From Peptostreptococcaceae bacterium (GTDB lineage Bacteria; Bacillota; Clostridia; Peptostreptococcales; Peptostreptococcaceae): a stretch of 41,796 bases of DNA. The stretch is from assembly GCA_025210335.1 (NCBI GenBank), contig JAOARY010000066.1:1-41796 (forward strand), written 5' to 3'. Below are positions 26,482 to 36,227 of the stretch, piece by piece. Made by a program: the position numbers and the translations under genes. Each line of letters starts with the position of its first letter. The first letter of the stretch is position 1. The notes beneath the pieces are model-generated. The model was not told the DNA's origin. It worked only from the letters and a program-made list of their open reading frames with translations, and searched no databases.

Positions 26482-26540
26482 CCAAATTTACCTTTAATAA
26501 TATTTTATATTTTTATAAAATATTATTAAAAGAAATTTGG
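26482..26540 (+). promoter_or_regulatory. Long hairpin overlapping the ribosome binding site of the GH18 gene
   Basis: CCAAATTT (26482-26489) and CCTTTAATAATATTTTAT (26491-26508) pair with 26515-26532 and AAATTTGG (26533-26540), a stem of about 26 bp with small defects and a 6-base loop. The 3' arm ends in the first GG of the ribosome binding site TTTGGAGG. No T-run follows, so it may not terminate the thiolase transcript; it could limit translation of the next gene. Confidence 0.45.
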
Positions 26541-26550
26541 AGGTGTTATT

Positions 26551-27861
26551 ATTAAAAAAAATATAATAATAGGTATTTTGGTAGCTATACTGATTTTAAT
26601 GTCTTACTATATCTATACATTAAAAAAGCAAGAAGAAGTTATAGATAGGGAACATATAATAATGGGTTGGGATTACTCTGGAGATATAAATTTAGTTAAA
26701 GAAAAAGCATCTAAAACTAAATATAATACTGTTTCTCCAATATGGTACCATATTACAGGCAATAAAACTGATTATAAATCACTTGGTTTAAAAATAAAAA
26801 CTAATAAAGAGTATATAAAATTAGCTCATAAAAATGGGTACAAGGTATGGGCAATGCTTTCAGATGGATTTTCACCAACTAGAAGTAAACTTTTATTTGA
26901 TAATGACCAAAAAGAAGATGAAATAATAGATAAATTAGTAAAAGACGTAGTTGATAATAATATAGATGGTGTTAATTTAGATTTTGAAGGTGATGGCAGA
27001 AAAAATACTAAAGGATTTTTAGAATTTAGTAAGAAATTATCAGATAAATTAAAAGTACATGATAAAGTGTTAAGTATTGATGTAACTGGATATGATAATT
27101 TTATGCTTTCTTCATACTATGATAGAAAAGAACTTTCAAAATTTGTAGACTATCTTTGTTTTATGGGATATGATGAACATTGGTCTGGTTCTAAAATTGC
27201 AGGTTCAGTATCATCGATTGATTGGGTTGAAAAAAATATAAAAAAAATGTTGGAAGAAGTTCCAAGTGAAAAAATAATACTATCTGTACCTTTTTATACT
27301 CGAATTTGGAGAGTTGTAGAAGATGAAGTTGCTTATGTAGATAATACATTTGTAAATATAAGATCAAAACCAAAATCAAATTCAAGTAAGCTTGGTGTTG
27401 CAAACAAAAATGAATTTTTTAAATTTAAAAAAGAAGTTAAAGGTGAAAAAGTTGGAAAATCAAATATATGGCTTGAAATAAATTATGAGGGTAAAACAGC
27501 GTATATTCATTCAAATTATTCGTCTTATAAAAATTATTTTAAAAATGGAAGAGTTTCAACAAAAGCATATAGCATAAGTAGACAAAATAAAATGCTTAAA
27601 GAAAGAGATGATTTTAAAATAGAATATATAAAAGAAGATGGTCAAAATTTAGCTATAGCTGTAAATGATGATGAAAGTAAATATAAGATATGGCTTGAAG
27701 ATGAGATGTCTATAAAGAATAGATCTATTTTAGTTAATCAATATAATTTAGCAGGAATTGCTGCTTGGAGACTCAATTATGAAGATGAAAATACTTGGAA
27801 CTATTATAATAAGTATTTAAAAGAAACTAAGGGAATGATATTTTCAAATAAAGAAGAATAA
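26551..27861 (+). CDS. Membrane-anchored GH18 glycoside hydrolase with SH3-like insert
   Basis: A 436-residue protein with an N-terminal membrane anchor (about 5-23) and an extracytoplasmic GH18 barrel. The catalytic motif DGVNLDFEG has the proton-donor Glu. An SH3-type segment (YVDNTFVNIRSKPKSNSSKL to YIHSNYSSY) is inserted in the barrel. The C-terminal GIAAWRLNYED is typical of YaaH/SleL-like GH18 enzymes, which cut peptidoglycan or related glycans. Start: no ATG, GTG or TTG fits the ribosome binding site TTTGGAGG (26536-26543). ATT 26551, seven bases after it, opens MKKNIIIGILVAILILM, a normal anchor. TTG 26578 would lack a ribosome binding site and the positive N-terminus. ATT is therefore the proposed start, which is rare. 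Confidence 0.82.
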   Translation: MKKNIIIGILVAILILMSYYIYTLKKQEEVIDREHIIMGWDYSGDINLVKEKASKTKYNTVSPIWYHITGNKTDYKSLGLKIKTNKEYIKLAHKNGYKVWAMLSDGFSPTRSKLLFDNDQKEDEIIDKLVKDVVDNNIDGVNLDFEGDGRKNTKGFLEFSKKLSDKLKVHDKVLSIDVTGYDNFMLSSYYDRKELSKFVDYLCFMGYDEHWSGSKIAGSVSSIDWVEKNIKKMLEEVPSEKIILSVPFYTRIWRVVEDEVAYVDNTFVNIRSKPKSNSSKLGVANKNEFFKFKKEVKGEKVGKSNIWLEINYEGKTAYIHSNYSSYKNYFKNGRVSTKAYSISRQNKMLKERDDFKIEYIKEDGQNLAIAVNDDESKYKIWLEDEMSIKNRSILVNQYNLAGIAAWRLNYEDENTWNYYNKYLKETKGMIFSNKEE

Positions 27862-27870
27862 GATATATTA

Positions 27871-27915
27871 ATATCAAAAAGGAACTCTTTTAAAAGAGTT
27901 CCTTTTTGATATTAG
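27871..27915. terminator. Bidirectional terminator between GH18 and lipoprotein genes
   Basis: A perfect 42-base palindrome (27871-27891 with 27892-27912), centred on TTTTAAAA and with A- and T-rich stem ends, sits between two convergent genes. Confidence 0.8.
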
Positions 27916-27942
27916 TAATTATATGATTTTTACTAAAGTCGA

Positions 27943-29118
27943 TTAATTTTTACTTATAATATTATTCCAAATAGAAACGTATTTATCCATTGCCCATTGA
28001 TTTAATATAACTTCTTCATTTGTTTTTAAATCCAATTTTAATTTTGGATTATTTAAATCGATATTATCAAATACAAGTAATTGATTTTTAGTAAATACCA
28101 AAAACATATTATTATTTGGTGAAGAAATCAAATCATAAGTATCACCGTAGATATTTTTCACCTCATCAAAATTATGGTAATTGTCATCATATGCTGCAAT
28201 TTCCCATGGTAAAGATTTTCTAGTTATAAAATGCAAATCTTTAACTGATTCATGTAGACTTTCATTTTTGGGATTATAAGTAATTTGTTTTGTGGGTAAA
28301 AATAAATTCCAATGTCCGTTTTTTCTTTTTAATATAGAGTTTTTTAAATCCGTATCTAATTTTGAAATCACTATATTTTCATTATTTTTATTTTTTACAC
28401 TTTCTAAAATTTTTGTATACTTATTTTCATAATCTTCTACAGTAGAAATTTCCCTAAGTGAAAAATTAACTATTTCTGAAATATCTAATTTTTTGTTGTG
28501 TAGATCATAAATAGGATATAAATTGATTTGGAATTTTGTAGAAGAATATTCCTTAGCATCTGTTTGAAAATAATTATCTTTAATCATCACATAATTATTT
28601 CCAACATGTAATAGTTCCTGTATATGATTTTTATAAGGATGATTAGATTCTAAATCTTCATCAATATCGTAATCTTTGTATTTTGAATCTAAAGGAAATG
28701 AAGATAGCTTTGAAATCAAAAACTTAAAGTCATAATCTTTAAATGATGAAAAGGAAGAATTTGATTCTACTTCTTTAGATAATAAACTCTTTTTTTCATC
28801 AAAGTTTTTTATTTCCCAAAATCCCTTTATATAAGGAGCAATAATGACATCATCAATTAGAGTATAGTTTATCTTTTGATTTATATTATAAATATAAATA
28901 GTTCTATAATCGAATGTGTCTTTATCTAAAGATTTAGATTTTAAACCTATCAAAACACCTGAATTAGATTCTTTTGAATAATCTAAATTACTAAGTACTC
29001 GAAAATCATCATCTTGTAATTCTAATGATGTAATATTATTTTTATTTGTATCTTTATTATTACAAGAACAGAGTACAAAAACTACTGCTATCAATATAAT
29101 TTTACATAAGTTTTTCAT
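27943..29118 (-). CDS. Unknown lipoprotein
   Basis: A 391-residue protein with a lipoprotein signal (MKNLCKIILIAVVFVLCSC) whose lipobox LCSC gives acylation at C19 and anchoring to the outer face of the membrane. The mature part is rich in Asp, Lys and Asn. Short phrases such as RTIYIYNINQKINYTLIDD and FLVFTKNQLLVFDNIDLNN recall beta-propeller blades, but I cannot assign a family. TAGGTGATATT precedes ATG 29118. It is divergent from the giant signalling gene (116 bases between starts), so shared regulation or function is possible but unproven. Confidence 0.75.
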   Translation of the reverse strand: MKNLCKIILIAVVFVLCSCNNKDTNKNNITSLELQDDDFRVLSNLDYSKESNSGVLIGLKSKSLDKDTFDYRTIYIYNINQKINYTLIDDVIIAPYIKGFWEIKNFDEKKSLLSKEVESNSSFSSFKDYDFKFLISKLSSFPLDSKYKDYDIDEDLESNHPYKNHIQELLHVGNNYVMIKDNYFQTDAKEYSSTKFQINLYPIYDLHNKKLDISEIVNFSLREISTVEDYENKYTKILESVKNKNNENIVISKLDTDLKNSILKRKNGHWNLFLPTKQITYNPKNESLHESVKDLHFITRKSLPWEIAAYDDNYHNFDEVKNIYGDTYDLISSPNNNMFLVFTKNQLLVFDNIDLNNPKLKLDLKTNEEVILNQWAMDKYVSIWNNIISKN

Positions 29119-29234
29119 AATATCACCTAAAAACCTCTTTTTTAATAGTTCTACATTTTATTATACACAATTTAAGGGTAGAAATTAAATATTAAATATA
29201 AAAATATATAGATAAATTGCAAAAGGAGGTTTTT

Positions 29235-32200
29235 ATGATTATAAAAAATTATGATATAAAAGATAGATATATTGAAAATAATGACTTTATTTATTATAAA
29301 GCTATTAATATAGATGATAATAAAGAATATATTATAAAAACATATAATAAAGAATTAGATTATATAAAAAATAAAATACTTAAAAAAGAATATAATATCT
29401 CTAGACAATTAGACAATAAAAAATTTATAAACTATATTGACTTAATAGAATTAAATAATAAATTATATCTGGTATTAAAGGAAAAAGACATAATGAGCTT
29501 ACAAGAATATTTGAAATCTAAAAATATTTTAGATATAGATGAATTTTTATATCTAACAATACAAATAATGGAAGCGCTTAGTTTTTTGGAAGCTAAAAAT
29601 TTAAATTTTAAAGAAATAATAATATCTAATATATACATAAGTAAATCTATAAATAAAATAAAGATAGGAGATTTAGGGTATTTGTTTGAAGATGAAGAAG
29701 AAGAAGTAAGATACAAAAATGTATATGACTTAGGTATTTTAATATTCAATATATTATGTAATGATTTTTCATTTAAAAAAGATTTTATAATAAAAAGAAA
29801 AGATGTGAATAATCGTCTAAAGAGTCTTATATATAATATGATTAATATAAATTCTAAAAAGAAATATAAAAATATAAAAACATTGGAAGAAGAATTTAAA
29901 CATGTTTATTTAAATACGGACAATACTTTGTTGGAAAATGAAAATATAAAATTAGAATCAAATCAAAATAATATCTTTAAATTATCTAATAAAATTTATA
30001 ACCTAGATCAAAAGATAAATGAAACGGTGGATAAAATAAATAAATTTGACTTATCTTCTAAAGAGTTATTTATAATAACAGGAAAAGAAGGAGAAGGCAA
30101 AACTACTTTTGCAAATGAGCTTGAAAAAAAATTGAAGTATATAAATGGGTATTTTGTAAGAGGTAATTTTGAAAATAATGATTTTAATATTCCATATAAA
30201 GGGGTAATAGAAGTTTTAAAATCAATTATAAATAAGGTATTAAATACAGATATTAAAAAGAGAGAAGAGATAAAAAAAGAACTTAAAAATATACTTGGAA
30301 AGGATATCTCTTTTTTAGTTAACTTTATTCCTGAATTTAAAAATTTATTGGATGATGATTATAAATATAAGGATATTGATTCTAAAGAAAAAAAATATAG
30401 ATTAAAAAAATCATTAAAAGATATATTAAGAGTTTTTATAATGAGAGATGAATATTTAATTATATTTTTAGATAATTTACATTTTATAGATAAGGATAGT
30501 TTAGATATTATTCTTGATTTATTTGGTTCAGCAAGTGCAGGTAAAATTGTAGTTATTGGTGCAGTTAAATTAGAATTTAATATAAATAGTTCAAATTTAT
30601 TTTTAGATAATTTAAAAGAAGGATTTGATATAAATTATATAAATTTAAAACCTTTTAATAAAAAAACGATAAATTTATTTTTGAAAGATAGTTTTTTACA
30701 GTATCAAGTTATAGGTAGAGATTTTACAAATATTATTTTAAAAAGAACAAATGGTAATCCTCTTTTTATAAAAATGTTTTTGGAATCTTTATATGCAAAA
30801 GGAATTATTTATTTTGATAAAATGTGGACTATTGATTGTGAGAGAATTAAAGAAAATCAAGATAAAATACATGATTATATATCCACTGAATTTATAAATA
30901 GAATATATAAATTTAATAAAAAATCTTTAGAAATTTTGAAAATAGCATCTTGTTTAGGATTTAGCTTTAAGCTAGAGGATATATCAAAAGTAATAAGTCA
31001 AAATGAAGCTTATGTACAAAAATATCTAAAACCAATTATTTTAAATGGGATATTAAAGACTTCAAAAGGCGATGAATATATTTTTTCTAATAATTTAATA
31101 TATAAAAATATATATAATATTATGAGTGCGGAAGAAAAAAATGAAAAACATTTTTTGATTGGGAAGGCATTATTAGATAAATATCATGATGATAAAAAAA
31201 GTAAAGATATATTTAATTTAGCAAAACATATGAATCTATCAAAGAATCTAATAGAAGAAAATAAAAGAGATTTAATAAAAATAAATCTCATTGGTTCAAA
31301 GGAAGCTAAAGATAATATGGCTTATAATAATGCTTTGGATTATATTAATCAAGCTGTATTATATATTAATAAAAATCTTTGGGAAGAAGAATATGAGCTT
31401 TGTAAAAATGTTTTTAATGAACTTATAGATATAAGTTTTTTGAATAATATGCAAAAAAATATGGAAACCATGGCTTTTGATATCTTAAATAATTTAAAAA
31501 CCATAGAAGATAAGGTTTTGTGGTTAAATAATATTGCTGTTAAATATTTCAATATTGGAAAATATGATAAATCAATTTTATTTATATCAAAATCACTAGA
31601 ATATTTTGATATAAATATGGAAAATAAAACTGTTAGGAAATCATATTTAAAAGAGTATAATATATTGAAACTTAGCTTAAAGAAAAGAGATATAAATAGG
31701 ATAAAAGAAAGTGATCTTATAAAGGATAAGGGAAATATTCTTATAATGAAGAGCTTAATAATAGCTTTGGACATATTTAATTTTAATACTTATAAATATA
31801 CTTTTAATTATTTGGTTTGTAAGTGGATGAATATGACTTTGAATTATGGAATATATGAAGAAACGCCTTATGGTTTATTTTTATATTTAAATTTTTTAAT
31901 ATTTGAAGAAAAAAACTATAAAGATGTTTATAATATATTAGATTACACATTTGAATTAGCTGAAATTCTAGGTTTTTTAGGACAGAAAGTAAAAATTATA
32001 TATTCTTATTATAAGAATCTAATGGGTTTAATTAAATATTTAAGATGGGATGAAAATTATTTAAAAGAAAATATAAAACTTTGTGAACTTGGAGATAAGT
32101 ATAATTATCTGTCTAGTTTATATTCAATAAATTTAGATATAGTATATAAAAATTCTATGAATTTAGAGGAAATGGAAGGTATTTTGTTTGAGTATTATGA

Positions 32201-34187
32201 ATTTGCAAGAGAAAGAGATTTGTATAAATTAAAATTGAAGATAAACATGTATTTTATAATATTAAATAATTATTTTGATATAAATAAAAATTTATTTACA
32301 GATATGATTTTAGATGAAGAAAAATTAATGGAAAAATTTAAATTTTTTAATTTTACAAAGGAAATGTATTATTATTATTTAATTGTATTAGAAACTTTAT
32401 ATATTTTTAAAAAACATGATGAAGGTATGGAGTTTATAAAAAAAATACAAAGAGAAGTATTAAATTCAAAATCTATATTTTTGAAATATGAATTTCTATA
32501 TTATAAATCATTATTTTTACTTGAAAATTTTGAAACCATAAAAGATGTAAATTTAAAAAAGAAATATTGGAATGAAATTGAGATAAATAAAAAATTTATA
32601 AAAACTCTAGATGAAGAGTTTTCAAATGATTATAAATATAGATATTATTTTATAGAAGCTAGAATGTGTGATATATCTAAAGATTATTTTAATGCGATTA
32701 AATTATATGAAAAAGTATCTCTTTTACTTAAAAATACAAATCAAAATAGAGAAAAAGCGATTATAAATGAAGAAATAGGAAGATTTTTTTTAAGATTAGA
32801 ACATTTTACATTTGCAAAAGCATATTTAAAAGAATCATATAGAAATTATTATTTATTTGGAGCAAAGAAAAAGATAATTTCTATGGAAGAAGAATATATA
32901 AATATTTTACAAGGTTTTTTATCCAAGAGATTTACAAATTCAAACTTAAATTCTAATGATCAAGATGATATGCTAGAAGACAATAAGAATATGTTGGATT
33001 TTATATTGCATTCATTAAAAAATTTAGATGAAAAAAATATATATAATTTATATATGAAGAAAATAAAAGAGCTTATAAATCCGATGAAGTTGATATTTAT
33101 TGTAAAAGAAAGGGATTTTAGAGTTAAAATTTTTCATTTTGATAAAACATATATATTGGATGATAGCTTAAGTAATTATCAAAATATAGCAAAAACAATA
33201 ATTGAATACAGTTTCTATACAGGTGAAAATATATTATTTCCAAATTCTTATCAAGAAGAAATTTTTAAATATGATGATTATCTAAAAAAGACAAATCCTA
33301 AATGTTTGGCTTCTATTCCAATTGCATTTGAAGGGCAGATAAAGGCTGTTTTATATTTCGAAAAAGAATCATCAAAAGAGGTATTTGAAGATTATATTTT
33401 TGAAGAAATGTTAAAATATAGTTATAATTTAATATATTTAATAATGAAAAAAGAAGAATTTAGTTTTAATTATGATAAAAATAATATAGTAAAAAATGTA
33501 TCACAAGAGATATTAAATGGAATGAAGGAAAATGTTAATATAATGGAGATAATGAAAAGAAATATATTAAGAGATAAAATTGATAAAAATTTCATAAAAA
33601 ATTTAGATGTTGAATTATCTTTTGTAATAGAGTCTTTTTATAGCATGATAAATAAAATTGAGGGTATTTCAAATAAGATTGAATCAAAAGATGAAAATAA
33701 AGAGTTATTTTTTTTAAGAGATTTAGTTGATGATATATTGATAAATATGCGAGAGAAGATAAAAAGAAATAATTATAAGGTAAATATAGATATAAAAGAT
33801 GATATAGAAGTATATAGTTATAAGAATTTATTTGAAAATATATTAAAAGCTTTTATAATAAATTCTATATCACATGAAAAACAAGAATTAAAAGAATCAA
33901 ATATAAATATAATAGTTAGTGAAGATAATCTAAATTTATATATAAGATATTTAGATGATGAAATTAGTGTTGAGGATGATGAACTTGAAAATGTTTTTGA
34001 GCCTTTTTTTAAATCAAAAAATAAAAAAAGAAGTATTTTAGGTTTGGATAAGGTTAAAAATATAGTTGATAAAAATTTAAATGGAAAAATAATATGTCAA
34101 AAGGATGAACTTGATAAAATGAGTTATTTAATAGAGATACCATTTAAATATTTGGATAGAGATTTCAATGAAGTTTTAAATAATTGA
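29235..34187 (+). CDS. Giant signalling ATPase: pseudokinase-like, AAA/NTPase, helical repeats, GAF, degenerate histidine-kinase ATPase
   Basis: A 1650-residue protein resembling the Ser/Thr kinase/AAA/GAF/histidine kinase fusions known from cyanobacteria and some Firmicutes. Residues 1-225 look like a protein kinase with K35 (YIIKTY) and DLG (146-148), but the HRD catalytic loop is not recognisable (NFKEIIISNIYI). The NTPase has Walker A GKEGEGKT (283-290) and Walker B IIFLDNLHFID (D413). A helical, TPR-like region follows (about 650-1230), then a GAF-like domain (about 1260-1420). The C-terminus resembles a HATPase: an N-box (FIINSISH) remains, but the DxGxG box is replaced (YLDDEISV), and I see no HisKA phospho-acceptor. 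AAAGGAGG (29221-29228) fixes ATG 29235. No membrane segment, so cytoplasmic. Output is unknown. Confidence 0.8.
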   Translation: MIIKNYDIKDRYIENNDFIYYKAINIDDNKEYIIKTYNKELDYIKNKILKKEYNISRQLDNKKFINYIDLIELNNKLYLVLKEKDIMSLQEYLKSKNILDIDEFLYLTIQIMEALSFLEAKNLNFKEIIISNIYISKSINKIKIGDLGYLFEDEEEEVRYKNVYDLGILIFNILCNDFSFKKDFIIKRKDVNNRLKSLIYNMININSKKKYKNIKTLEEEFKHVYLNTDNTLLENENIKLESNQNNIFKLSNKIYNLDQKINETVDKINKFDLSSKELFIITGKEGEGKTTFANELEKKLKYINGYFVRGNFENNDFNIPYKGVIEVLKSIINKVLNTDIKKREEIKKELKNILGKDISFLVNFIPEFKNLLDDDYKYKDIDSKEKKYRLKKSLKDILRVFIMRDEYLIIFLDNLHFIDKDSLDIILDLFGSASAGKIVVIGAVKLEFNINSSNLFLDNLKEGFDINYINLKPFNKKTINLFLKDSFLQYQVIGRDFTNIILKRTNGNPLFIKMFLESLYAKGIIYFDKMWTIDCERIKENQDKIHDYISTEFINRIYKFNKKSLEILKIASCLGFSFKLEDISKVISQNEAYVQKYLKPIILNGILKTSKGDEYIFSNNLIYKNIYNIMSAEEKNEKHFLIGKALLDKYHDDKKSKDIFNLAKHMNLSKNLIEENKRDLIKINLIGSKEAKDNMAYNNALDYINQAVLYINKNLWEEEYELCKNVFNELIDISFLNNMQKNMETMAFDILNNLKTIEDKVLWLNNIAVKYFNIGKYDKSILFISKSLEYFDINMENKTVRKSYLKEYNILKLSLKKRDINRIKESDLIKDKGNILIMKSLIIALDIFNFNTYKYTFNYLVCKWMNMTLNYGIYEETPYGLFLYLNFLIFEEKNYKDVYNILDYTFELAEILGFLGQKVKIIYSYYKNLMGLIKYLRWDENYLKENIKLCELGDKYNYLSSLYSINLDIVYKNSMNLEEMEGILFEYYEFARERDLYKLKLKINMYFIILNNYFDINKNLFTDMILDEEKLMEKFKFFNFTKEMYYYYLIVLETLYIFKKHDEGMEFIKKIQREVLNSKSIFLKYEFLYYKSLFLLENFETIKDVNLKKKYWNEIEINKKFIKTLDEEFSNDYKYRYYFIEARMCDISKDYFNAIKLYEKVSLLLKNTNQNREKAIINEEIGRFFLRLEHFTFAKAYLKESYRNYYLFGAKKKIISMEEEYINILQGFLSKRFTNSNLNSNDQDDMLEDNKNMLDFILHSLKNLDEKNIYNLYMKKIKELINPMKLIFIVKERDFRVKIFHFDKTYILDDSLSNYQNIAKTIIEYSFYTGENILFPNSYQEEIFKYDDYLKKTNPKCLASIPIAFEGQIKAVLYFEKESSKEVFEDYIFEEMLKYSYNLIYLIMKKEEFSFNYDKNNIVKNVSQEILNGMKENVNIMEIMKRNILRDKIDKNFIKNLDVELSFVIESFYSMINKIEGISNKIESKDENKELFFLRDLVDDILINMREKIKRNNYKVNIDIKDDIEVYSYKNLFENILKAFIINSISHEKQELKESNINIIVSEDNLNLYIRYLDDEISVEDDELENVFEPFFKSKNKKRSILGLDKVKNIVDKNLNGKIICQKDELDKMSYLIEIPFKYLDRDFNEVLNN

Positions 34188-34215
34188 TGACAATTTAAAA
34201 AAAAGCTGTTATAAT
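34187..34215 (+). promoter_or_regulatory. Promoter of the thiamine operon
   Basis: A perfect TATAAT (34210-34215) is preceded at 17 bases by ATGACA (34187-34192). It starts at the stop codon of the giant gene and gives a start site near 34222, just before the TPP riboswitch. Confidence 0.6.
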
Positions 34216-34235
34216 GATTTTGTAATTTAATATGA

Positions 34236-34335
34236 GTTTAACTAGGGGTGCCGTTATTGGTCGGCTGAGATAAAGAACCTTAATTTTTTGACCCTTAACC
34301 TGATCTGGATAATGCCAGCGTAGGAAAGTTTATTT
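34236..34335 (+). promoter_or_regulatory. TPP riboswitch (THI element)
   Basis: All conserved blocks are present: AGGGGTGCC (34244-34252), CTGAGAT (34265-34271), ACCCTTAACCTGATCTGGAT (34291-34310) and AATGCCAGCGTAGGAA (34311-34326), closed by a helix between GTTTAACTA and TAGGAAAGTTTA. It binds thiamine pyrophosphate and controls the thi genes downstream. A terminator hairpin follows, so control is by transcription termination. Confidence 0.96.
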
Positions 34336-34346
34336 TGACGCGTTCA

Positions 34347-34377
34347 AACCACAATTTTCCTAATTGTGGTTTTTTTA
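34347..34377 (+). terminator. Riboswitch-controlled terminator
   Basis: AACCACAATT (34347-34356) pairs with AATTGTGGTT (34362-34371), 10 bp with a 5-base loop, followed by a T-run. It is the expression platform of the TPP riboswitch. Confidence 0.9.
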
Positions 34378-34455
34378 TTATTCTAATTAAATATTAAAAT
34401 TTTTTAGTTGAAAAAGAAATAAATTAAAAATATAGAATATAAAGGAGGTGCAAAT

Positions 34456-34650
34456 ATGATTATAAATGGTGAAGAAATGAATTTTGCTCATAATTTAAAT
34501 ATTGAAGATATTTTAAATAAATTAAATGTAAATAAAGATAATGTTGTTGTTGAAATGGATTTAAATATTATAAAAAAAGAAAATTATAAGGAGTTTTATC
34601 CAGATGAATCTTCTAAAATTGAAATAATTAATTTTGTTGGTGGTGGTTAA
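34456..34650 (+). CDS. thiS: Sulfur carrier protein ThiS
   Basis: Small ubiquitin-like protein of 64 residues that carries sulfur as a C-terminal thiocarboxylate for thiazole synthesis. It ends in FVGGG, with the terminal Gly-Gly needed for adenylation by ThiF. It starts MIINGEEMNF like other ThiS proteins. AAAGGAGGTG precedes ATG 34456. First gene of the thi operon after the riboswitch terminator; its end overlaps thiF. Confidence 0.93.
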   Translation: MIINGEEMNFAHNLNIEDILNKLNVNKDNVVVEMDLNIIKKENYKEFYPDESSKIEIINFVGGG

Positions 34651-35449
34651 AATAAAAATTAAGATAAATGAAATTGACAAAATAGTTGATAAAAATACAG
34701 AAATTTCTGAAGTTTTAGAAAAATTGCATGAAAATATAGATTTAGTAATTCTAAATGGTCATGTTATTAAAGAAAATAAAGTACTTAAGGAAAATGATAA
34801 TCTTATTTTAATAAAGAAGGATAAAAAATATACAAAAAAGGAATTAAAAACTTTTTTATATGCTAGAAATACAAAAGAAGTAAATGATAAATTTAAAAAT
34901 TCTAAAGTGGCTATAGCTGGACTTGGTGGAATTGGATCAAATGTAGCACTTTCATTAGCTAGAGTTGGTATTACAAAGATGCTACTAGTAGATTTTGATA
35001 TTGTTGAACCTTCAAATATAAATAGACAAGTATACAGTATTTTTGATATTGGAAGAAAAAAAACACAAGCTTTAAAAATGCATATAGAAAGTATAAATCC
35101 ATATATAGAATTAGATATTATTGATAGAAAAATAGAAAGAGAAGATGTAGAGGAAATTTTTAAGGATTATGAAATTGTTGTAGAAGCATTTGATGATCCT
35201 AGATATAAATCTATATTGGTTGAAGAATTATTGATTTTAAAGAAACAAGTTGTTGCATGTAGTGGTATGGCTGGTTATTTTGATTCAAATCTTATAAAAA
35301 CAAAAAAGGTTAATGATAATTTATATATTTGTGGAGATTTAGTAAATGAGGCTAAGGAATTTAGTGGACTTATGTCACCAAGAGTATTAATAACAGCAGG
35401 GCATATGAGTAATATGATATGTAATTTGATTATAAATAAGAGGAGATGA
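34643..35449 (+). CDS. thiF: ThiS adenylyltransferase ThiF with ThiS-like N-terminal domain
   Basis: Activates the C-terminus of ThiS by adenylation, cytoplasmic. Residues 1-65 form a ThiS-like ubiquitin fold ([12 protein letters not shown] ... DNLILIKKD) without a C-terminal Gly-Gly, as in other clostridial ThiF proteins. The E1-like domain follows with the nucleotide loop [25 protein letters not shown] and FDDPRYK. The zinc-binding CxxC pairs of E. coli ThiF are absent, as in the shorter ThiF family 2. The frame is open from TTG 34634; GTG 34643, overlapping the thiS stop, gives [10 protein letters not shown] and is preferred, by translational coupling. Confidence 0.9.
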   Translation: MVKIKIKINEIDKIVDKNTEISEVLEKLHENIDLVILNGHVIKENKVLKENDNLILIKKDKKYTKKELKTFLYARNTKEVNDKFKNSKVAIAGLGGIGSNVALSLARVGITKMLLVDFDIVEPSNINRQVYSIFDIGRKKTQALKMHIESINPYIELDIIDRKIEREDVEEIFKDYEIVVEAFDDPRYKSILVEELLILKKQVVACSGMAGYFDSNLIKTKKVNDNLYICGDLVNEAKEFSGLMSPRVLITAGHMSNMICNLIINKRR

Positions 35450-35453
35450 GCTT

Positions 35454-36227
35454 TTGGATAAATTAAAGATTGGAAATGTAGAATTTAATAGCAGACTTTT
35501 TATAGGTACGGGAAAATATCCGTCTAAAGATATAATTAAAAAGGCATGTGAAAATAGTAAAAGTGAAATGATAACGCTTGCCCTTAGAAGAGTGGATTTT
35601 AAAAGTAAAGAAGATAATATTATTGATTACATACCAAAAGATATGCATTTATTACCAAATACTTCGGGTGCAAAAAATGCAGATGAAGCAATCAGAATAG
35701 CTAGACTTGCAAGAGCCTGTAATTGTGGAGATTTTATAAAAATAGAGATTATACCAGATAGTAAATATCTTATGCCAGATAATTATGAAACTATAAAAGC
35801 GACTAAAGTTTTAGCGAAGGAAGGATTTATAGTAATGCCTTATATGAATCCTGATTTAGTTGCAGCTAAAGAAATGATAAAAAATGGAGCTGCTTGTGTA
35901 ATGCCTCTTGGAGCACCAATTGGAAGTAATAGAGGGATACAAACGAAGGAAATTATAAGAATAATGATAGAAGAAATTAATGAAGTACCGATTATTGTAG
36001 ATGCAGGTATTGGAAAACCTTCTCATGCAGCGCAAGCTATGGAAATGGGTGCTGATGCAGTTTTAGTAAATACTGCAATAGCCTCAGCAAAAAATCCAGA
36101 TATGATGGCTAAAGCCTTCAAATTAGCAGTAGAATCAGGAAGAATTGCATATTTAAGTGGACTTTCAAAATCAAAAGAATTAGCAAGTGCATCTTCACCA
36201 CTTACTAACTTTTTAGGAGAGATGTAA
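35454..36227 (+). CDS. thiG: Thiazole synthase ThiG
   Basis: Builds the thiazole ring from deoxyxylulose phosphate, dehydroglycine and ThiS-thiocarboxylate. 257 residues, normal. Family motifs are [27 protein letters not shown] (region of the imine-forming lysine), [13 protein letters not shown] and [20 protein letters not shown]. It starts with TTG 35454 after AGGAGATGAG, 4 bases after thiF, and its stop is followed at once by the thiH ATG. Confidence 0.95.
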   Translation: MDKLKIGNVEFNSRLFIGTGKYPSKDIIKKACENSKSEMITLALRRVDFKSKEDNIIDYIPKDMHLLPNTSGAKNADEAIRIARLARACNCGDFIKIEIIPDSKYLMPDNYETIKATKVLAKEGFIVMPYMNPDLVAAKEMIKNGAACVMPLGAPIGSNRGIQTKEIIRIMIEEINEVPIIVDAGIGKPSHAAQAMEMGADAVLVNTAIASAKNPDMMAKAFKLAVESGRIAYLSGLSKSKELASASSPLTNFLGEM

